Positions 1 through 7,086 are shown, numbered from the stretch's first letter. The stretch is DNA of 64,000 bases from Microbacterium sp. AG238 (GCF_003610405.1 NZ_RAQC01000001.1:1984001-2048000), one strand, 5' to 3'. A program made the numbers and translations. The notes: a model not told the origin generated them from the sequence alone.

Positions 1-314
1 TCCTCGAGGCGGTCGGCATGAGCCATCGGGCGAACCACCGCCCCGGTCAGCTCTCCGGCGGTGAGCGGCAGCGGGTCGGCATCGCCCGCGCGCTCGTCAA
101 CTCCCCGGCGCTTCTGCTCGTGGACGAACCGACCGCGGCGCTCGACCGCGCGCGCAGTCACGAGGTCGTTCAGCTTCTCGCCGATCAGGCGCATCGCTCC
201 GATGTGGCCGTCGTCATGGTGACCCACGACCATGACGTCCTCGAGCACTGCGACCGCGTTCTGGAGATGGTCGACGGCACCCTCACGCCGTACTCCGTGT
301 CATCGCGCACATAG
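1..314 (+). CDS. ABC transporter ATP-binding protein, C-terminal part
   Basis: The gene enters from the left edge, so only about the last 104 residues are visible. They hold the ABC signature LSGGERQRV, the Walker B segment with the catalytic Glu in VDEPTAALD, and the H-loop histidine in VTHDHDV, in the usual order and spacing. The protein therefore energises an ABC transporter at the inner face of the membrane. The short tail after the H-loop and the wording of the signature resemble the LolD/MacB exporter-type ATPases, but the substrate cannot be told from this part. No permease gene follows, so it must lie upstream if it is linked. Confidence 0.85.
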   Translation, partial: LEAVGMSHRANHRPGQLSGGERQRVGIARALVNSPALLLVDEPTAALDRARSHEVVQLLADQAHRSDVAVVMVTHDHDVLEHCDRVLEMVDGTLTPYSVSSRT

Positions 315-317
315 GGT
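312..317 (+). promoter_or_regulatory. -10 box TAGGGT, leaderless promoter of HAD gene
   Basis: TAGGGT fits the actinobacterial -10 pattern TAnnnT and ends 8 nt before the ATG at 325. Transcription would then start at or next to the start codon. There is no Shine-Dalgarno sequence before this ATG. Inferred from sequence only. Confidence 0.45.
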
Positions 318-324
318 GGGACCT

Positions 325-996
325 ATGACCCGATCGCCGTTCTCCTGCGTCCTGTGGGACATCGACGGCACGGTCGTCGACGCTTCCGAGGGCATCCTCC
401 GCCGCCTCACGATCACGCTCGCGCACTTCGGTCACCCGGCACCGACGCACGACGAACTCATCCATTGGATCGGCCCGCCGATGCACGAGTCGTTCCAGAC
501 GAACCTCGGGATGACGCCCGAGAAGGCGACCGAGGCGGTGTCGTTCTACCGCGTGCTCGGCAAGGCCGACGGCTACACGACGGGAGCACGCCTCTACCCC
601 GGCGTCGCCGACCTCATGGTCGAGCTGGATGAGGCGGGCGTGCCGCAGTCGACGGCGAGCTCCAAGCCCGAGATCCAGGTGCGGGCGCTCATGGAGCACT
701 TCGGTCTCGCGCCCCGGCTGCGTGAGATCGTCGGGGCGACGAGCGACGAGAAGACGCTGAGCTCGAAGTCGGACATCGTGGCGGAGGCTCTCCGGCGCCT
801 GACCGCCGACGGCGTCGACGTCTCGCGGCCCGTTCTCATCGGAGACCGTCACCACGACGTCGAAGGCGGCGCCGCGAACGACGTGCCGGTCATCTTCGTG
901 TCGTGGGGCTTCAGCACGCCCGACGAGGCCGACGGCGCGATCGCCGTGGCGGCCGACATCGACGACCTGCGGGCGCAGCTGCTGCCTGCAGAGTGA
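325..996 (+). CDS. HAD-family phosphatase (phosphoglycolate phosphatase-like)
   Basis: A 223-aa haloacid dehalogenase superfamily hydrolase. Motif I DIDGT lies at residues 12-16 (nucleophile D12, acid/base D14), motif II is in the STASSK segment near residue 113, and motif IV is IGDRHHDVEGG near residue 172. The cap between motifs I and II is helical, as in the Gph/PGP branch, which suggests a small phosphorylated substrate such as phosphoglycolate. The exact substrate is not shown. The ATG at 325 is chosen because motif I follows at the normal distance and a -10 box lies just upstream. The longer reading from 232 would overlap the ABC gene and adds no conserved sequence. Confidence 0.85.
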   Translation: MTRSPFSCVLWDIDGTVVDASEGILRRLTITLAHFGHPAPTHDELIHWIGPPMHESFQTNLGMTPEKATEAVSFYRVLGKADGYTTGARLYPGVADLMVELDEAGVPQSTASSKPEIQVRALMEHFGLAPRLREIVGATSDEKTLSSKSDIVAEALRRLTADGVDVSRPVLIGDRHHDVEGGAANDVPVIFVSWGFSTPDEADGAIAVAADIDDLRAQLLPAE

Positions 997-1016
997 GCAT
1001 CGGGGAACTCCCCATT

Positions 1017-1059
1017 CGACGCCCGGGCTGCGTGCCAGAAATGCAGCGCCCGGGCGTCG
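1017..1059. terminator. GC-rich hairpin, probable terminator
   Basis: CGACGCCCGGGC at 1017-1028 pairs with GCCCGGGCGTCG at 1048-1059, and an inner GCTGC/GCAGC pair shortens the loop. It starts 20 nt after the stop codon of the HAD gene. There is no T tract, which is common for actinobacterial terminators. Confidence 0.55.
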
Positions 1060-1076
1060 ACGGATCCCCCCGGATA

Positions 1077-1095
1077 CGTCACGCGATGCGTGACG
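1077..1095. promoter_or_regulatory. perfect 8-bp inverted repeat CGTCACGC-GAT-GCGTGACG
   Basis: A perfect 8+3+8 dyad in the 173-bp gap upstream of the acetyltransferase gene, about 60 bp before its probable -10 box. The size and the lack of a T tract fit a protein-binding operator better than a terminator. The binding protein is unknown. Confidence 0.35.
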
Positions 1096-1157
1096 GGACA
1101 ACTGTACTGATTCTCGCGCCGCACCGATACCCATAAATGAGACGGATTTCATCCGCG

Positions 1158-1163
1158 TAGCGT
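1158..1163 (+). promoter_or_regulatory. -10 box TAGCGT, leaderless promoter of GNAT gene
   Basis: TAGCGT ends 7 nt before the GTG start at 1170, and there is no ribosome binding site in between. This predicts a leaderless mRNA. Confidence 0.4.
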
Positions 1164-1169
1164 GCCGGT

Positions 1170-1661
1170 GTGACTCACGTGGATCTCCGCCCCTTCGACG
1201 ATGACGACGCAGATGCCGTCTTCGAGATGATGCGCGACCCGGATGCCGTCTCCCAGGCCGCCTTCACCGCCGACGACCCCTCCGACCGCGACGCGTTCGA
1301 CACCTGGCTCGAGCGACACCGCGCCGATGACCGGGTCTCGATGCTCGTTGTGACCGATGACGGCGGCTTTGCCGGCACTGCCGCTGCGTTCACCGTCGAC
1401 GGCGACCGCGAGGTCACCTTCTGGATCACCCGAAACGCGCAGGGCCGCGGTGTCGCCTCGGCCGCGCTGCGCCTGCTCGTGGCCCGCGAGGCGGAGCGTC
1501 CGCTCTATGCCCGGGTCGCCGCGGACAACGCGGCATCCATCGCCGTTCTCACCAAGAACGGCTTCAGCGAGATCCGGCGGCAACGCGCCTACGCCCCCGC
1601 CCGCGGCGAAGAGATCGACGAGTTGGTGTTCGCGCTGCCGCCCACGCTCGACGGCATCTGA
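1170..1661 (+). CDS. GNAT N-acetyltransferase (RimJ/RimL-like)
   Basis: A 163-aa GNAT-fold acetyltransferase. The acetyl-CoA pyrophosphate-binding motif lies in RNAQGRGVASAALR near residues 87-100, followed by the typical ADNAASIAVLTKNGF helix. This layout matches the RimJ/RimL-type branch that acetylates protein N termini, amino sugars or small amines; the substrate is unknown. The start is GTG at 1170, behind a -10 box. The last 51 nt including the stop codon are repeated at 4795-4845 with only synonymous changes. This 3' end is therefore probably the integration site of the element that follows, and the end now on the gene may have been supplied by that element. Confidence 0.85.
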   Translation: MTHVDLRPFDDDDADAVFEMMRDPDAVSQAAFTADDPSDRDAFDTWLERHRADDRVSMLVVTDDGGFAGTAAAFTVDGDREVTFWITRNAQGRGVASAALRLLVAREAERPLYARVAADNAASIAVLTKNGFSEIRRQRAYAPARGEEIDELVFALPPTLDGI

Positions 1662-1671
1662 CCTGACAGCT
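1611..1671 (+). repeat. left copy of 61-bp direct repeat (attL-like)
   Basis: This 61-bp block covers the last 17 codons of the acetyltransferase gene and 10 bp beyond. It matches 4795-4855 at 54 of 61 positions by eye. The five differences inside the reading frame are all synonymous and both copies encode EIDELVFALPPTLDGI followed by TGA. Similarity stops abruptly to the left of the second copy. This is the pattern left when an element integrates at a gene 3' end and rebuilds it. Confidence 0.7.
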
Positions 1672-1685
1672 CGATAACGGGCCGG

Positions 1686-1877
1686 TCACTTCCTGAGTAT
1701 GCGCGGTCCTGCGAGGGCTTTCACGAGCGCGGTGGCAGTGAGCGAGAGGACCCCAGCGCCGATCGACACCAGCCCGACGGGCCACAAGACCGCCGCACTC
1801 GACTCGTAGGACGCGGTCGACTCAGCCGCGGTGACGACGCTGCGCCAGAAACTGATGTCACCGACGCTCGTCAGCAT
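1686..1877 (-). pseudogene. small membrane protein, possibly frameshifted at 5' end
   Basis: From ATG at 1877 the frame gives 63 aa with one clear hydrophobic segment (PVGLVSIGAGVLSLTATALV) and a basic C-terminal end. The better start signal lies upstream in another frame: AAAGGGAGAGAG followed by ATGGGCAACCAAGCACTC near 1913, which reads MGNQALIS and then leaves the hydrophobic frame. Skipping one base around 1892-1897 would join MGNQALI to LIVGIMLTSVGDISFW and give a typical membrane N terminus. This suggests a recent frameshift or a sequencing error. No family recognised. It is the first gene of the inserted element. Confidence 0.4.
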
Positions 1878-1997
1878 GATCCCGACGATCAGAGATGAGT
1901 GCTTGGTTGCCCATGTCTGTGTTCTCTCTCCCTTTGTTGTTTTGCCGTGAAGGCACGTAGTGCTGAAGGCTTCACGGCGAAAAAACGGGCCGCGTAG

Positions 1998-2106
1998 CGG
2001 TCCATGCTGTGCCGGCAACGCCGGCTCGACCACCGAGCTCGCAGAGCTCGGCCCTGCCCTCCGCCGGTTCGTCGACGAGCTCGGCCGTCCCCACTGTGTG
2101 CAGGCC
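1998..2106 (+). repeat. nested direct repeat, copy 1 (109 bp)
   Basis: The outer 33 bp (1998-2030) are identical to 3623-3655, and the last 32 bp (2075-2106) match 3665-3696 with one mismatch. The 44 bp between these blocks shrink to 9 unrelated bp in copy 2. Both copies are in the same orientation and bracket the broken gene at 2317-2567 and the secreted-protein pair. Confidence 0.75.
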
Positions 2107-2254
2107 AGCCCCGCGACAGCTGGGCTGTGCACATTGGGGGCGGGGGGGGAGCGGCCGCACCATGCCCCACCAACTGGGGGTATTTGGTGGCGCTTGGGGA
2201 CTGCCGCGGCGCGGAGCGCCGTCGACTGAGGCACGGGTCGTCGACGCGGGCCCA

Positions 2255-2295
2255 CCGGTGTTACCCCCGGGGAGCGCGGATGGAGGTAACACCGG
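2255..2295. repeat. perfect 11-bp inverted repeat, 19-bp spacer
   Basis: CCGGTGTTACC at 2255-2265 is mirrored by GGTAACACCGG at 2285-2295. It lies 21 bp beyond the stop codon of the broken minus-strand gene at 2317-2567. It could be that gene's terminator, or a binding site from the replication origin of the former plasmid. Confidence 0.5.
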
Positions 2296-2316
2296 CAGTA
2301 GTAGCAATAGTGGGGT

Positions 2317-2567
2317 TTACCAGTCGGTCGTAGCGGCGGTGACGATCTGCTTGACGTCGCTGAGGCTGTAGCCCATGCGGCGAGCGGGGTGAAGTACGCC
2401 GCGTCGAGGGCGGTGGGGTAGCGCCAGGTTTTCTTGCTGGTGCGACTCTCGATTCCGCCGATCTCGTGCGCCCGGGCATTGCCGTTGCGGGTGGCCTCGC
2501 CGACGGTGCGGCGGTGCGTGGTGAGGCCCTCGGCCACGAACAAGGAAGCCGCCGAGCGACCAGCCAA
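2317..2567 (-). pseudogene. broken unidentified gene of the element
   Basis: A TTG at 2567, just behind AGGAGG, opens a frame that reads MAGRSAASLFVAEGLTTHRR and continues to TSKKTWRYPTALDAAYF with normal amino acid mix. It then turns into Ser/Pro-rich noise. A neighbouring frame picks up natural-looking sequence ending MGYSLSDVKQIVTAATTDW and a TAA at 2319-2317. The simplest reading is one gene of about 80 codons broken by a frameshift near 2385. No family recognised. Its position beside a plasmid-type primase suggests an accessory replication or regulatory protein, but this is a guess. Confidence 0.35.
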
Positions 2568-2631
2568 GACCTCCTACACATGGCGGCTACCAGACTAGAC
2601 CACGAATTTCTACTTACGGCTGAACGAGCAT

Positions 2632-2660
2632 TTTGGCACAATGAGCATCATTGAGCCAAA
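2632..2660. promoter_or_regulatory. 13-bp inverted repeat upstream of secreted-protein gene
   Basis: TTTGGCACAATGA at 2632-2644 and TCATTGAGCCAAA at 2648-2660 form a 13+3+13 dyad with one mismatch, 35 bp before the ATG at 2696 and between two divergent genes. The place and symmetry suggest an operator that controls the secreted-protein gene. There is no T tract to make it a terminator. Confidence 0.45.
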
Positions 2661-2695
2661 GCCGTTCGATGCCTGGAGATGGAAAAGAAGGACGC

Positions 2696-3349
2696 ATGAG
2701 AATCGCAACAAGATCTAGGACAATTCTCGCGGTCGCAGTCTCGGCAGCGATCGCCCTGAGCCTCCCCGCAGGAGCGGCGACGGCGGCATCGGGAATCGAC
2801 GAAGACACCATCGAGCACGAGGTCCAGCAGATCCACGAACAGCGGGGAATGGACACGTCGCTCGAATCCCTCGAGACGACCGTAGTCACCCCCGCCGACG
2901 CCGACGGCAATTTCGAAGTCTCCATCACGCGGGCAGGTGCCACTGGCTTCAGCGTCACCTGCGCGGGAACGACGAGCACGAATGCCGTCCGCGATCCTCA
3001 TTACTCGGCCGGAGCTGGTGGCGCCATCTTCAAGACGGAGATCTGGTGCAGTGGCACTGGCAACGCACCTGCGACTGTAGACATCAAGCATGCTGGCTCG
3101 CTCTACTTCGCCCCCTCGAACTCTGCCAACAACACCTCGAACTTGTCGTTCTCCAGCCGAGCATCCAGCTCACTAACGCAGAACGTGGTCGTCAATGGGA
3201 CGGGTAAGACGTTCTACACACCCAAGCAGGGAGAAAATGGTGGCCGCGGAACCGGGTTCTGGAGGGCAACCGCGACCTGGTACTTCGAGGTCGGGGGGCA
3301 GCTGTCGACGGTCGGCTCCCAGACTAAGACCGTTTGGAAGACCATCTGA
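2696..3349 (+). CDS. secreted protein of unknown function, element cargo
   Basis: A 217-aa protein. Residues 1-30 form a Sec signal peptide: basic MRIATRSR, a hydrophobic core, and an alanine-rich end with a likely cut near ATAA-SG. The mature part begins acidic and is then rich in Ser, Thr, Asn and Gly. It has two cysteines (in SVTCAGTT and EIWCSGTG) that could form one disulfide outside the cell. Many Thr/Ser/Val stretches suggest a beta-rich fold. The ATG at 2696 is chosen because AGAAGG lies 5-10 nt upstream and the signal peptide starts there. No family recognised. The next gene starts 5 nt after the stop, so the two are probably co-expressed and may be an exported effector and its partner. 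Confidence 0.7.
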   Translation: MRIATRSRTILAVAVSAAIALSLPAGAATAASGIDEDTIEHEVQQIHEQRGMDTSLESLETTVVTPADADGNFEVSITRAGATGFSVTCAGTTSTNAVRDPHYSAGAGGAIFKTEIWCSGTGNAPATVDIKHAGSLYFAPSNSANNTSNLSFSSRASSSLTQNVVVNGTGKTFYTPKQGENGGRGTGFWRATATWYFEVGGQLSTVGSQTKTVWKTI

Positions 3350-3354
3350 GTCGC

Positions 3355-3612
3355 ATGAGCTCTTTGAAAGCACGAAGCGTGGACCCTCGCTACGCGTCGC
3401 AGGTCGTGGGCGGGCCGATCTATCGAGTTGACTTCTGGTCGCGGGACGGGGCCAGCGACGAATGGCTGCTCGAGCACGCCGGTAGCTTCCATGATGTGCT
3501 CAGGTGGGCCACAGCTCACGCTCAAGATCGGGAATTCGTGATCTACGCGCAGGCTGACTCTGAAAGCTCGGTCATCCTGAGACTTCACGGGCAAGAGCCA
3601 GGCGCGCAATAG
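3355..3612 (+). CDS. small cytoplasmic partner protein (possible immunity)
   Basis: An 85-aa acidic protein without signal peptide or membrane segment. The pattern YRVDFWSRDGAS...WLLEHAGSFHDVLRWATAHAQDREFVIYAQ resembles short actinobacterial proteins of unknown function in which a tryptophan-rich half is followed by a helix of the type DVxEVLRWAxEHA. The ATG is 5 nt after the stop of the secreted-protein gene, so translation is probably coupled. A small cytoplasmic protein directly behind an exported one suggests an immunity role, but nothing in the sequence proves it. The gene ends 10 bp before nested repeat copy 2. Confidence 0.6.
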   Translation: MSSLKARSVDPRYASQVVGGPIYRVDFWSRDGASDEWLLEHAGSFHDVLRWATAHAQDREFVIYAQADSESSVILRLHGQEPGAQ

Positions 3613-3622
3613 CGCGGCGCCA

Positions 3623-3696
3623 CGGTCCATGCTGTGCCGGCAACGCCGGCTCGACTGCCGATCAACGAGCTCGGCCCTCCCCACTGTGTGCAGGCC
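3623..3696 (+). repeat. nested direct repeat, copy 2 (74 bp)
   Basis: A shortened second copy of the block at 1998-2106. The first 33 bp are identical and the last 32 bp have one mismatch. It lies exactly where recognisable replication-protein sequence ends on the minus strand, so the event that placed this copy probably truncated that gene. Confidence 0.75.
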
Positions 3697-4679
3697 GATC
3701 TGACGTGCGCTGGTAGCGACGTACCGTACGGCCTTGTCCCATTGCCGGGCGAGGATCGCGGCCTGTACGCCTCGTCGACGCGGGGCGCGGCCGCGGGGCG
3801 GGTCGCGCGTGTGCGCACGTGCTCGAGGCCGGCTGCGTCGTCGACGAGCGCGGCGACGTCGGCGTGGTGCCACCTGGCGGCGGCCGCGCCGACGAGAACG
3901 CGGCACAGCTGCGCTGAGGCATCGGCGCCGGCCGGGAGCTCCCGGAGGGCCGCAGCGCTGACGGCGGGGAGCTCGCGGCGCTGGCCTGGCAGGTACAGGC
4001 GGCGGTGGGCGTCGACCGGGATAGGGCCGCTGGGGCGTGCCCGGTCGGAGTCTGCCGGCTCGGCGTCGTCGACGAGGGCCGCCAGGTGGCTGGTGAGGTC
4101 ACGAATCGCGGCGGCAGAGGTCCGGGGGGCCGTCAGGACGTCGAGGGAGCCGGTGAGTGGCACGGATGCCCCTCCGTCGCGGTGGGGCGCTCCTGGAGGG
4201 CGCACGCAGCCGATGCGGGGGTTGGAAAGCGGTGAGAGGTCGAGGCTCGGGCAGAGGTGCTTGACGATACGGTTGAGCGTGGCCACGGTGTCGGCGTCGG
4301 CGTCGGCGTCGATCGAGTCGGCCAGGCCGATCCAGATGTGTCGGCCGCCGGCAGGACCGGACGCGCAGACCAGGAACGGGATGCCAGCGTCCGTGAGGTA
4401 TCCGGCGAGGACGTTCAGGTCACGCAGGGGCGCTGCGGCGTCTCCGTGCGCGTCGAGGTCGAAGGCGAGGAACCGGAAGCGCTGATCGGCGCCCGGGAGG
4501 TACATCGCCCGCGGCCGCGCGGGTGCCTGTTCGCCCACGGCTCGGTCGATGTAGGTGTTGAGGGTGTCGCCATAGGCGTCGACCACGGCCACGCGCCCTC
4601 GCACGCGCACGCGAGGGAGCGGAATAATCGCACGGGTCAGCGCCCAACACGCGTCTGATCCATGCTGGTTTCGAGTCAT
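3697..4679 (-). pseudogene. plasmid-type AEP primase/replication protein, frameshifted
   Basis: Read from ATG at 4679, the N-terminal half is a clear archaeo-eukaryotic primase-like domain. It has the metal-binding DLD in FRFLAFDLDAHGD near residues 51-63, the nucleotide-binding SGPAGGRHIWIG near 91-102, and NPRIGCVRPPGAPHRDGG near 134-150. Such proteins are replication initiators or primases of actinobacterial plasmids and integrative elements. Near 3760-3775 the frame is lost: the likely continuation AAILARQWDKAVRYVATSAR lies in the next frame and runs into the repeat at 3623-3696. The gene is therefore both frameshifted and truncated and is unlikely to work. It points to a plasmid-like origin for the element. 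Confidence 0.6.
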
Positions 4680-4794
4680 AGGAAGGGTTGTGACGGCACC
4701 ACCTTCAGGCCCGCCCTGGGGGGTACGACAAAGGTCCGACTCCAACCGGTTCTTTGAAGGTCAAGCCTCGATCTGTCTTCGTCGCCAAACTCAG

Positions 4795-4855
4795 GAGATC
4801 GACGAGCTCGTGTTCGCTCTCCCGCCCACGCTCGACGGGATCTGACGCGACAGCT
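4795..4855 (+). repeat. right copy of 61-bp direct repeat (attR-like)
   Basis: This copy encodes the same 16 C-terminal residues and stop codon as the acetyltransferase gene but has no gene in front of it: upstream codons are unrelated. The synonymous differences from copy 1 show that both ends evolved as coding sequence. The simplest reading is that this is the original chromosomal 3' end, displaced by the insertion. A decayed tandem paralogue is the alternative. Confidence 0.7.
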
Positions 4856-4871
4856 AGGTGTCGGCGCGCCG

Positions 4872-4877
4872 GATACT
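4872..4877 (+). promoter_or_regulatory. -10-like GATACT upstream of jetA
   Basis: GATACT ends 10 nt before the jetA ATG at 4887, with no ribosome binding site between. A leaderless or near-leaderless transcript is likely. The right-hand direct repeat ends only 31 bp before the gene, so jetA expression could depend on DNA brought or kept at this junction. Confidence 0.35.
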
Positions 4878-4886
4878 GTTGTATGA

Positions 4887-6359
4887 ATGGGAAGTTCTCG
4901 CGCTGAGGCCGCATATGTGCGTGCGTTGTCGGCGTTCCGTACCCCCACGCTCGATCTCCTCCACGGCCGCTACGCGCCGTTCGTGGTCGCGACGCTCTCG
5001 CTCGTCTTCTCCGTCGACCGGCCGTCCGTCGAGATCTCCGACGCGCATGCCGAGGTTGCGGAGATCCTCGACGAACTGCGAGCCGCGGGATACGACGAGA
5101 ACGAACGCGAACTCCCGGCGGGCACCGCCCGTGAGATCTGTCGCTACTGGGTGCGCGTCGGCTGGCTCGTCCCTCAGATCGAGAACGACACCGAGGTCTA
5201 CCGGCTGACGGCGCACGCGGTGGGCGCGCTGGAGATCACCGGACGCACCACAGGCGGACGCACCCGCGTCTCGAACTCCCGTGTCCGCACCCTCCTGGAA
5301 GCCGTCGAGCGGCTCTCCGACCACGCTGAGACCGACCCTGAGGTGCGCCTCACGCGCCTCATCCGCGAACGCGATGCCCTCGACGCCGAGATCGCGCGCC
5401 TTCAGGTCGGGGAGTCCGAGCCGATCGACGATGAGCAGCTCCTCGAAGAGGCCGAGAACGTGCTGCACCTCGCGCGCGAGCTGCCCGCCGACTTCACGCG
5501 CGTCGCGGAGTCGATCAAGGCCATGCAGCGCGATGTCATCGCCGACCTCCGGCGCGACGTGCGACCCACCGGCGAGGTGCTGCGCGAGTACCTGCAGCGC
5601 GGACAGTACGTCATGCAGTCGACGCCGGAAGGCCGGGCGTTCGCCGGCGCGCTCCGGCTGATCGGCGATCCCGAGCGCATCGACAGCCTCACAGACCAGC
5701 TGCACACCCTGCTCACACAGCCCTTCGCGCGTCTCATGGACGCCGAGCAGCGCGCCGAGCTCGACGCGATCTCGAGGCGCGTCGAACTCGGCGTCGAAGA
5801 GGTGCTGACCGCGCAGCGCCGTGCGTCGCGGGTCATCACCGCGCAGGTGCGCACGCACGACCCCATCCGCGATCGCCACGTCGACGATCTGCTGCGCGAT
5901 GTCATGGCCGGTCTGCAAGCCTGGACGCACAGCACGTCATCCGAGGCCACCGTCGACATGATCCGCAGCCTGCCCGCAGCCGACATCCGCCACCTGCGGC
6001 AGTCGACGACCGACATCCGACCGCCGCGCACACCGGCGCCGTTGACAGCGTCCGACGAAGACGCCCAGATGCTGGATGCCGATACGCGGGCCTGGGGCGG
6101 TCCACGCTACGCCGAGCTCGAGGCACACGTCGCGGCCCTCGGCGAGGAGTTCGACCTCGGCGCGGCATTCCTCGCCGCGGACGACGACGTGCGCCGCCCG
6201 GTCGACCTCGTGGGCCTGCTCGAGATCGCCCACCGCAACGGCATGCGCGAGGGTGACGACCTCTCGGTGGTCGAGGCGCGTCGCCCCGACGGGACGACAC
6301 GGCGCTTCGCCTTCGGATCCGTGACCGCCCGCACCTCGAAGGAGCCCGACGATGACTGA
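4887..6359 (+). CDS. jetA: JetA, DUF3375 kleisin-like subunit of Wadjet/Mks system
   Basis: A 490-aa protein of the DUF3375 type. It has an N-terminal winged-helix-like part ([20 protein letters not shown]...), a charged helical middle (about residues 145-185 rich in Arg, Glu and Asp) and a C-terminal helical region. In type I Wadjet systems, JetA is the kleisin-like bridge that joins the SMC-like JetC dimer with JetB. The complex detects and extrudes small circular DNA so that JetD can cut it. Family size and gene order support the call. The stop codon overlaps the jetB start. The gene begins 31 bp after the element's right repeat. Confidence 0.8.
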   Translation: MGSSRAEAAYVRALSAFRTPTLDLLHGRYAPFVVATLSLVFSVDRPSVEISDAHAEVAEILDELRAAGYDENERELPAGTAREICRYWVRVGWLVPQIENDTEVYRLTAHAVGALEITGRTTGGRTRVSNSRVRTLLEAVERLSDHAETDPEVRLTRLIRERDALDAEIARLQVGESEPIDDEQLLEEAENVLHLARELPADFTRVAESIKAMQRDVIADLRRDVRPTGEVLREYLQRGQYVMQSTPEGRAFAGALRLIGDPERIDSLTDQLHTLLTQPFARLMDAEQRAELDAISRRVELGVEEVLTAQRRASRVITAQVRTHDPIRDRHVDDLLRDVMAGLQAWTHSTSSEATVDMIRSLPAADIRHLRQSTTDIRPPRTPAPLTASDEDAQMLDADTRAWGGPRYAELEAHVAALGEEFDLGAAFLAADDDVRRPVDLVGLLEIAHRNGMREGDDLSVVEARRPDGTTRRFAFGSVTARTSKEPDDD

Positions 6360-7086
6360 CACCGCCAGCCTCGGCACAGCCGAAGACGAGGCCCCGGGTG
6401 ACGGCGCATTCGTCGAGCCCGCTGCGATGGAGGACGACCTCGGCGAGCTCTTCCCCGGCGATCGCGGGGTGCTCGATCCCGCGGTGCGCCGCGTGCTCGT
6501 CCACCTGCTGCAGCGACGGTTCGTGCTCGCGGACCGCAACCGCGAGGAGTGGACGGCCCTGCTCGACAACCAGCAGCTCATCGAATCGCGCCTCAACGAC
6601 CTGTTCGTGCGGCTCGTGATCGACCACGACCGGGGCGTCGCCTACAAGCAGCAGGTGCGCTCAGACGAGCTCGATGTTCCGATCCTGCTTCGGGATGCCG
6701 CATACACGCGGTCCGAGACCCTCGTCCTCGTACACCTGCGCACGGTGTACCAGCGGGAGTCGGCGGCCGGTGAGCCGGCTGCCCGGGTCGACATCGAGGA
6801 CGTCGAGCAGACCGTGATGAGCTACTTCGCGGATGCCGACGGCGACACCGCGAAGCGGCAGAGACTGATCCGCAAAGCGATGGACCGGCTCGCGCGCGAC
6901 GGCATCGTCGACGAGGAGACGACGGGACGCTTCCGCATCAGTCCGCTCGTCGAGATCGTCCTCAGCGCTGAGAAGCTGCGCGAACTGCGCGATTGGCTGC
7001 GCGACCGGTCAGAGGCGGACGACACCGGTGGCGTCGCGGCCGACGAAGACGACGAAGACGACGAGCCTCAGGAGGAGGAGCTGTGA
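6352..7086 (+). CDS. jetB: JetB, DUF4194 subunit of Wadjet/Mks system
   Basis: A 244-aa DUF4194 protein, the MksE/JetB counterpart. An acidic N terminus is followed by winged-helix-like repeats (residues about 40-205, with [20 protein letters not shown] and [19 protein letters not shown]), then a very acidic tail from about residue 218. JetB homodimers hold the kleisin-like JetA in the SMC-type complex. The ATG at 6352 overlaps the jetA stop by 8 nt and the stop overlaps the jetC start (GTGA), so the three genes are translationally coupled. Confidence 0.8.
   Translation: MTDTASLGTAEDEAPGDGAFVEPAAMEDDLGELFPGDRGVLDPAVRRVLVHLLQRRFVLADRNREEWTALLDNQQLIESRLNDLFVRLVIDHDRGVAYKQQVRSDELDVPILLRDAAYTRSETLVLVHLRTVYQRESAAGEPAARVDIEDVEQTVMSYFADADGDTAKRQRLIRKAMDRLARDGIVDEETTGRFRISPLVEIVLSAEKLRELRDWLRDRSEADDTGGVAADEDDEDDEPQEEEL

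Larger units (their letters stand above)
1878..2316. other. intergenic stretch without a convincing gene
   Basis: Apart from the possible 5' end of the membrane protein (to about 1930), no reading frame here looks like protein. All are low-complexity Arg/Pro/Ala-rich high-GC frames. The stretch holds the repeat block 1998-2106 and the inverted repeat 2255-2295, so it may be old plasmid non-coding DNA. Confidence 0.5.
1672..4794. mobile_element. small decayed integrated element at acetyltransferase 3' end
   Basis: About 3.1 kb enclosed by the 61-bp direct repeats 1611-1671 and 4795-4855. Contents: a small membrane protein remnant (minus), a directly repeated block at 1998-2106 and 3623-3696, an unidentified broken gene (minus), a secreted-protein gene with a small partner (plus), and a frameshifted plasmid-type replication/primase gene (minus). 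No integrase or transposase gene is visible, so the element is probably immobile now. The primase family suggests a plasmid or integrative-element origin. Boundaries rest on the repeats and have not been compared with an empty site. Confidence 0.6.

Noticed and set aside
1686..2567. A single 293-codon minus-strand protein across the left part of the element
   Set aside because: The middle 150 codons are Pro/Arg noise; the two ends look like separate gene remnants with different reading-frame breaks.
4261..4330. Short repeats of GTCGGCGTCGGCGTC type
   Set aside because: They are the codons of an Asp-Ala repeat in the primase pseudogene, not an independent repeat element.
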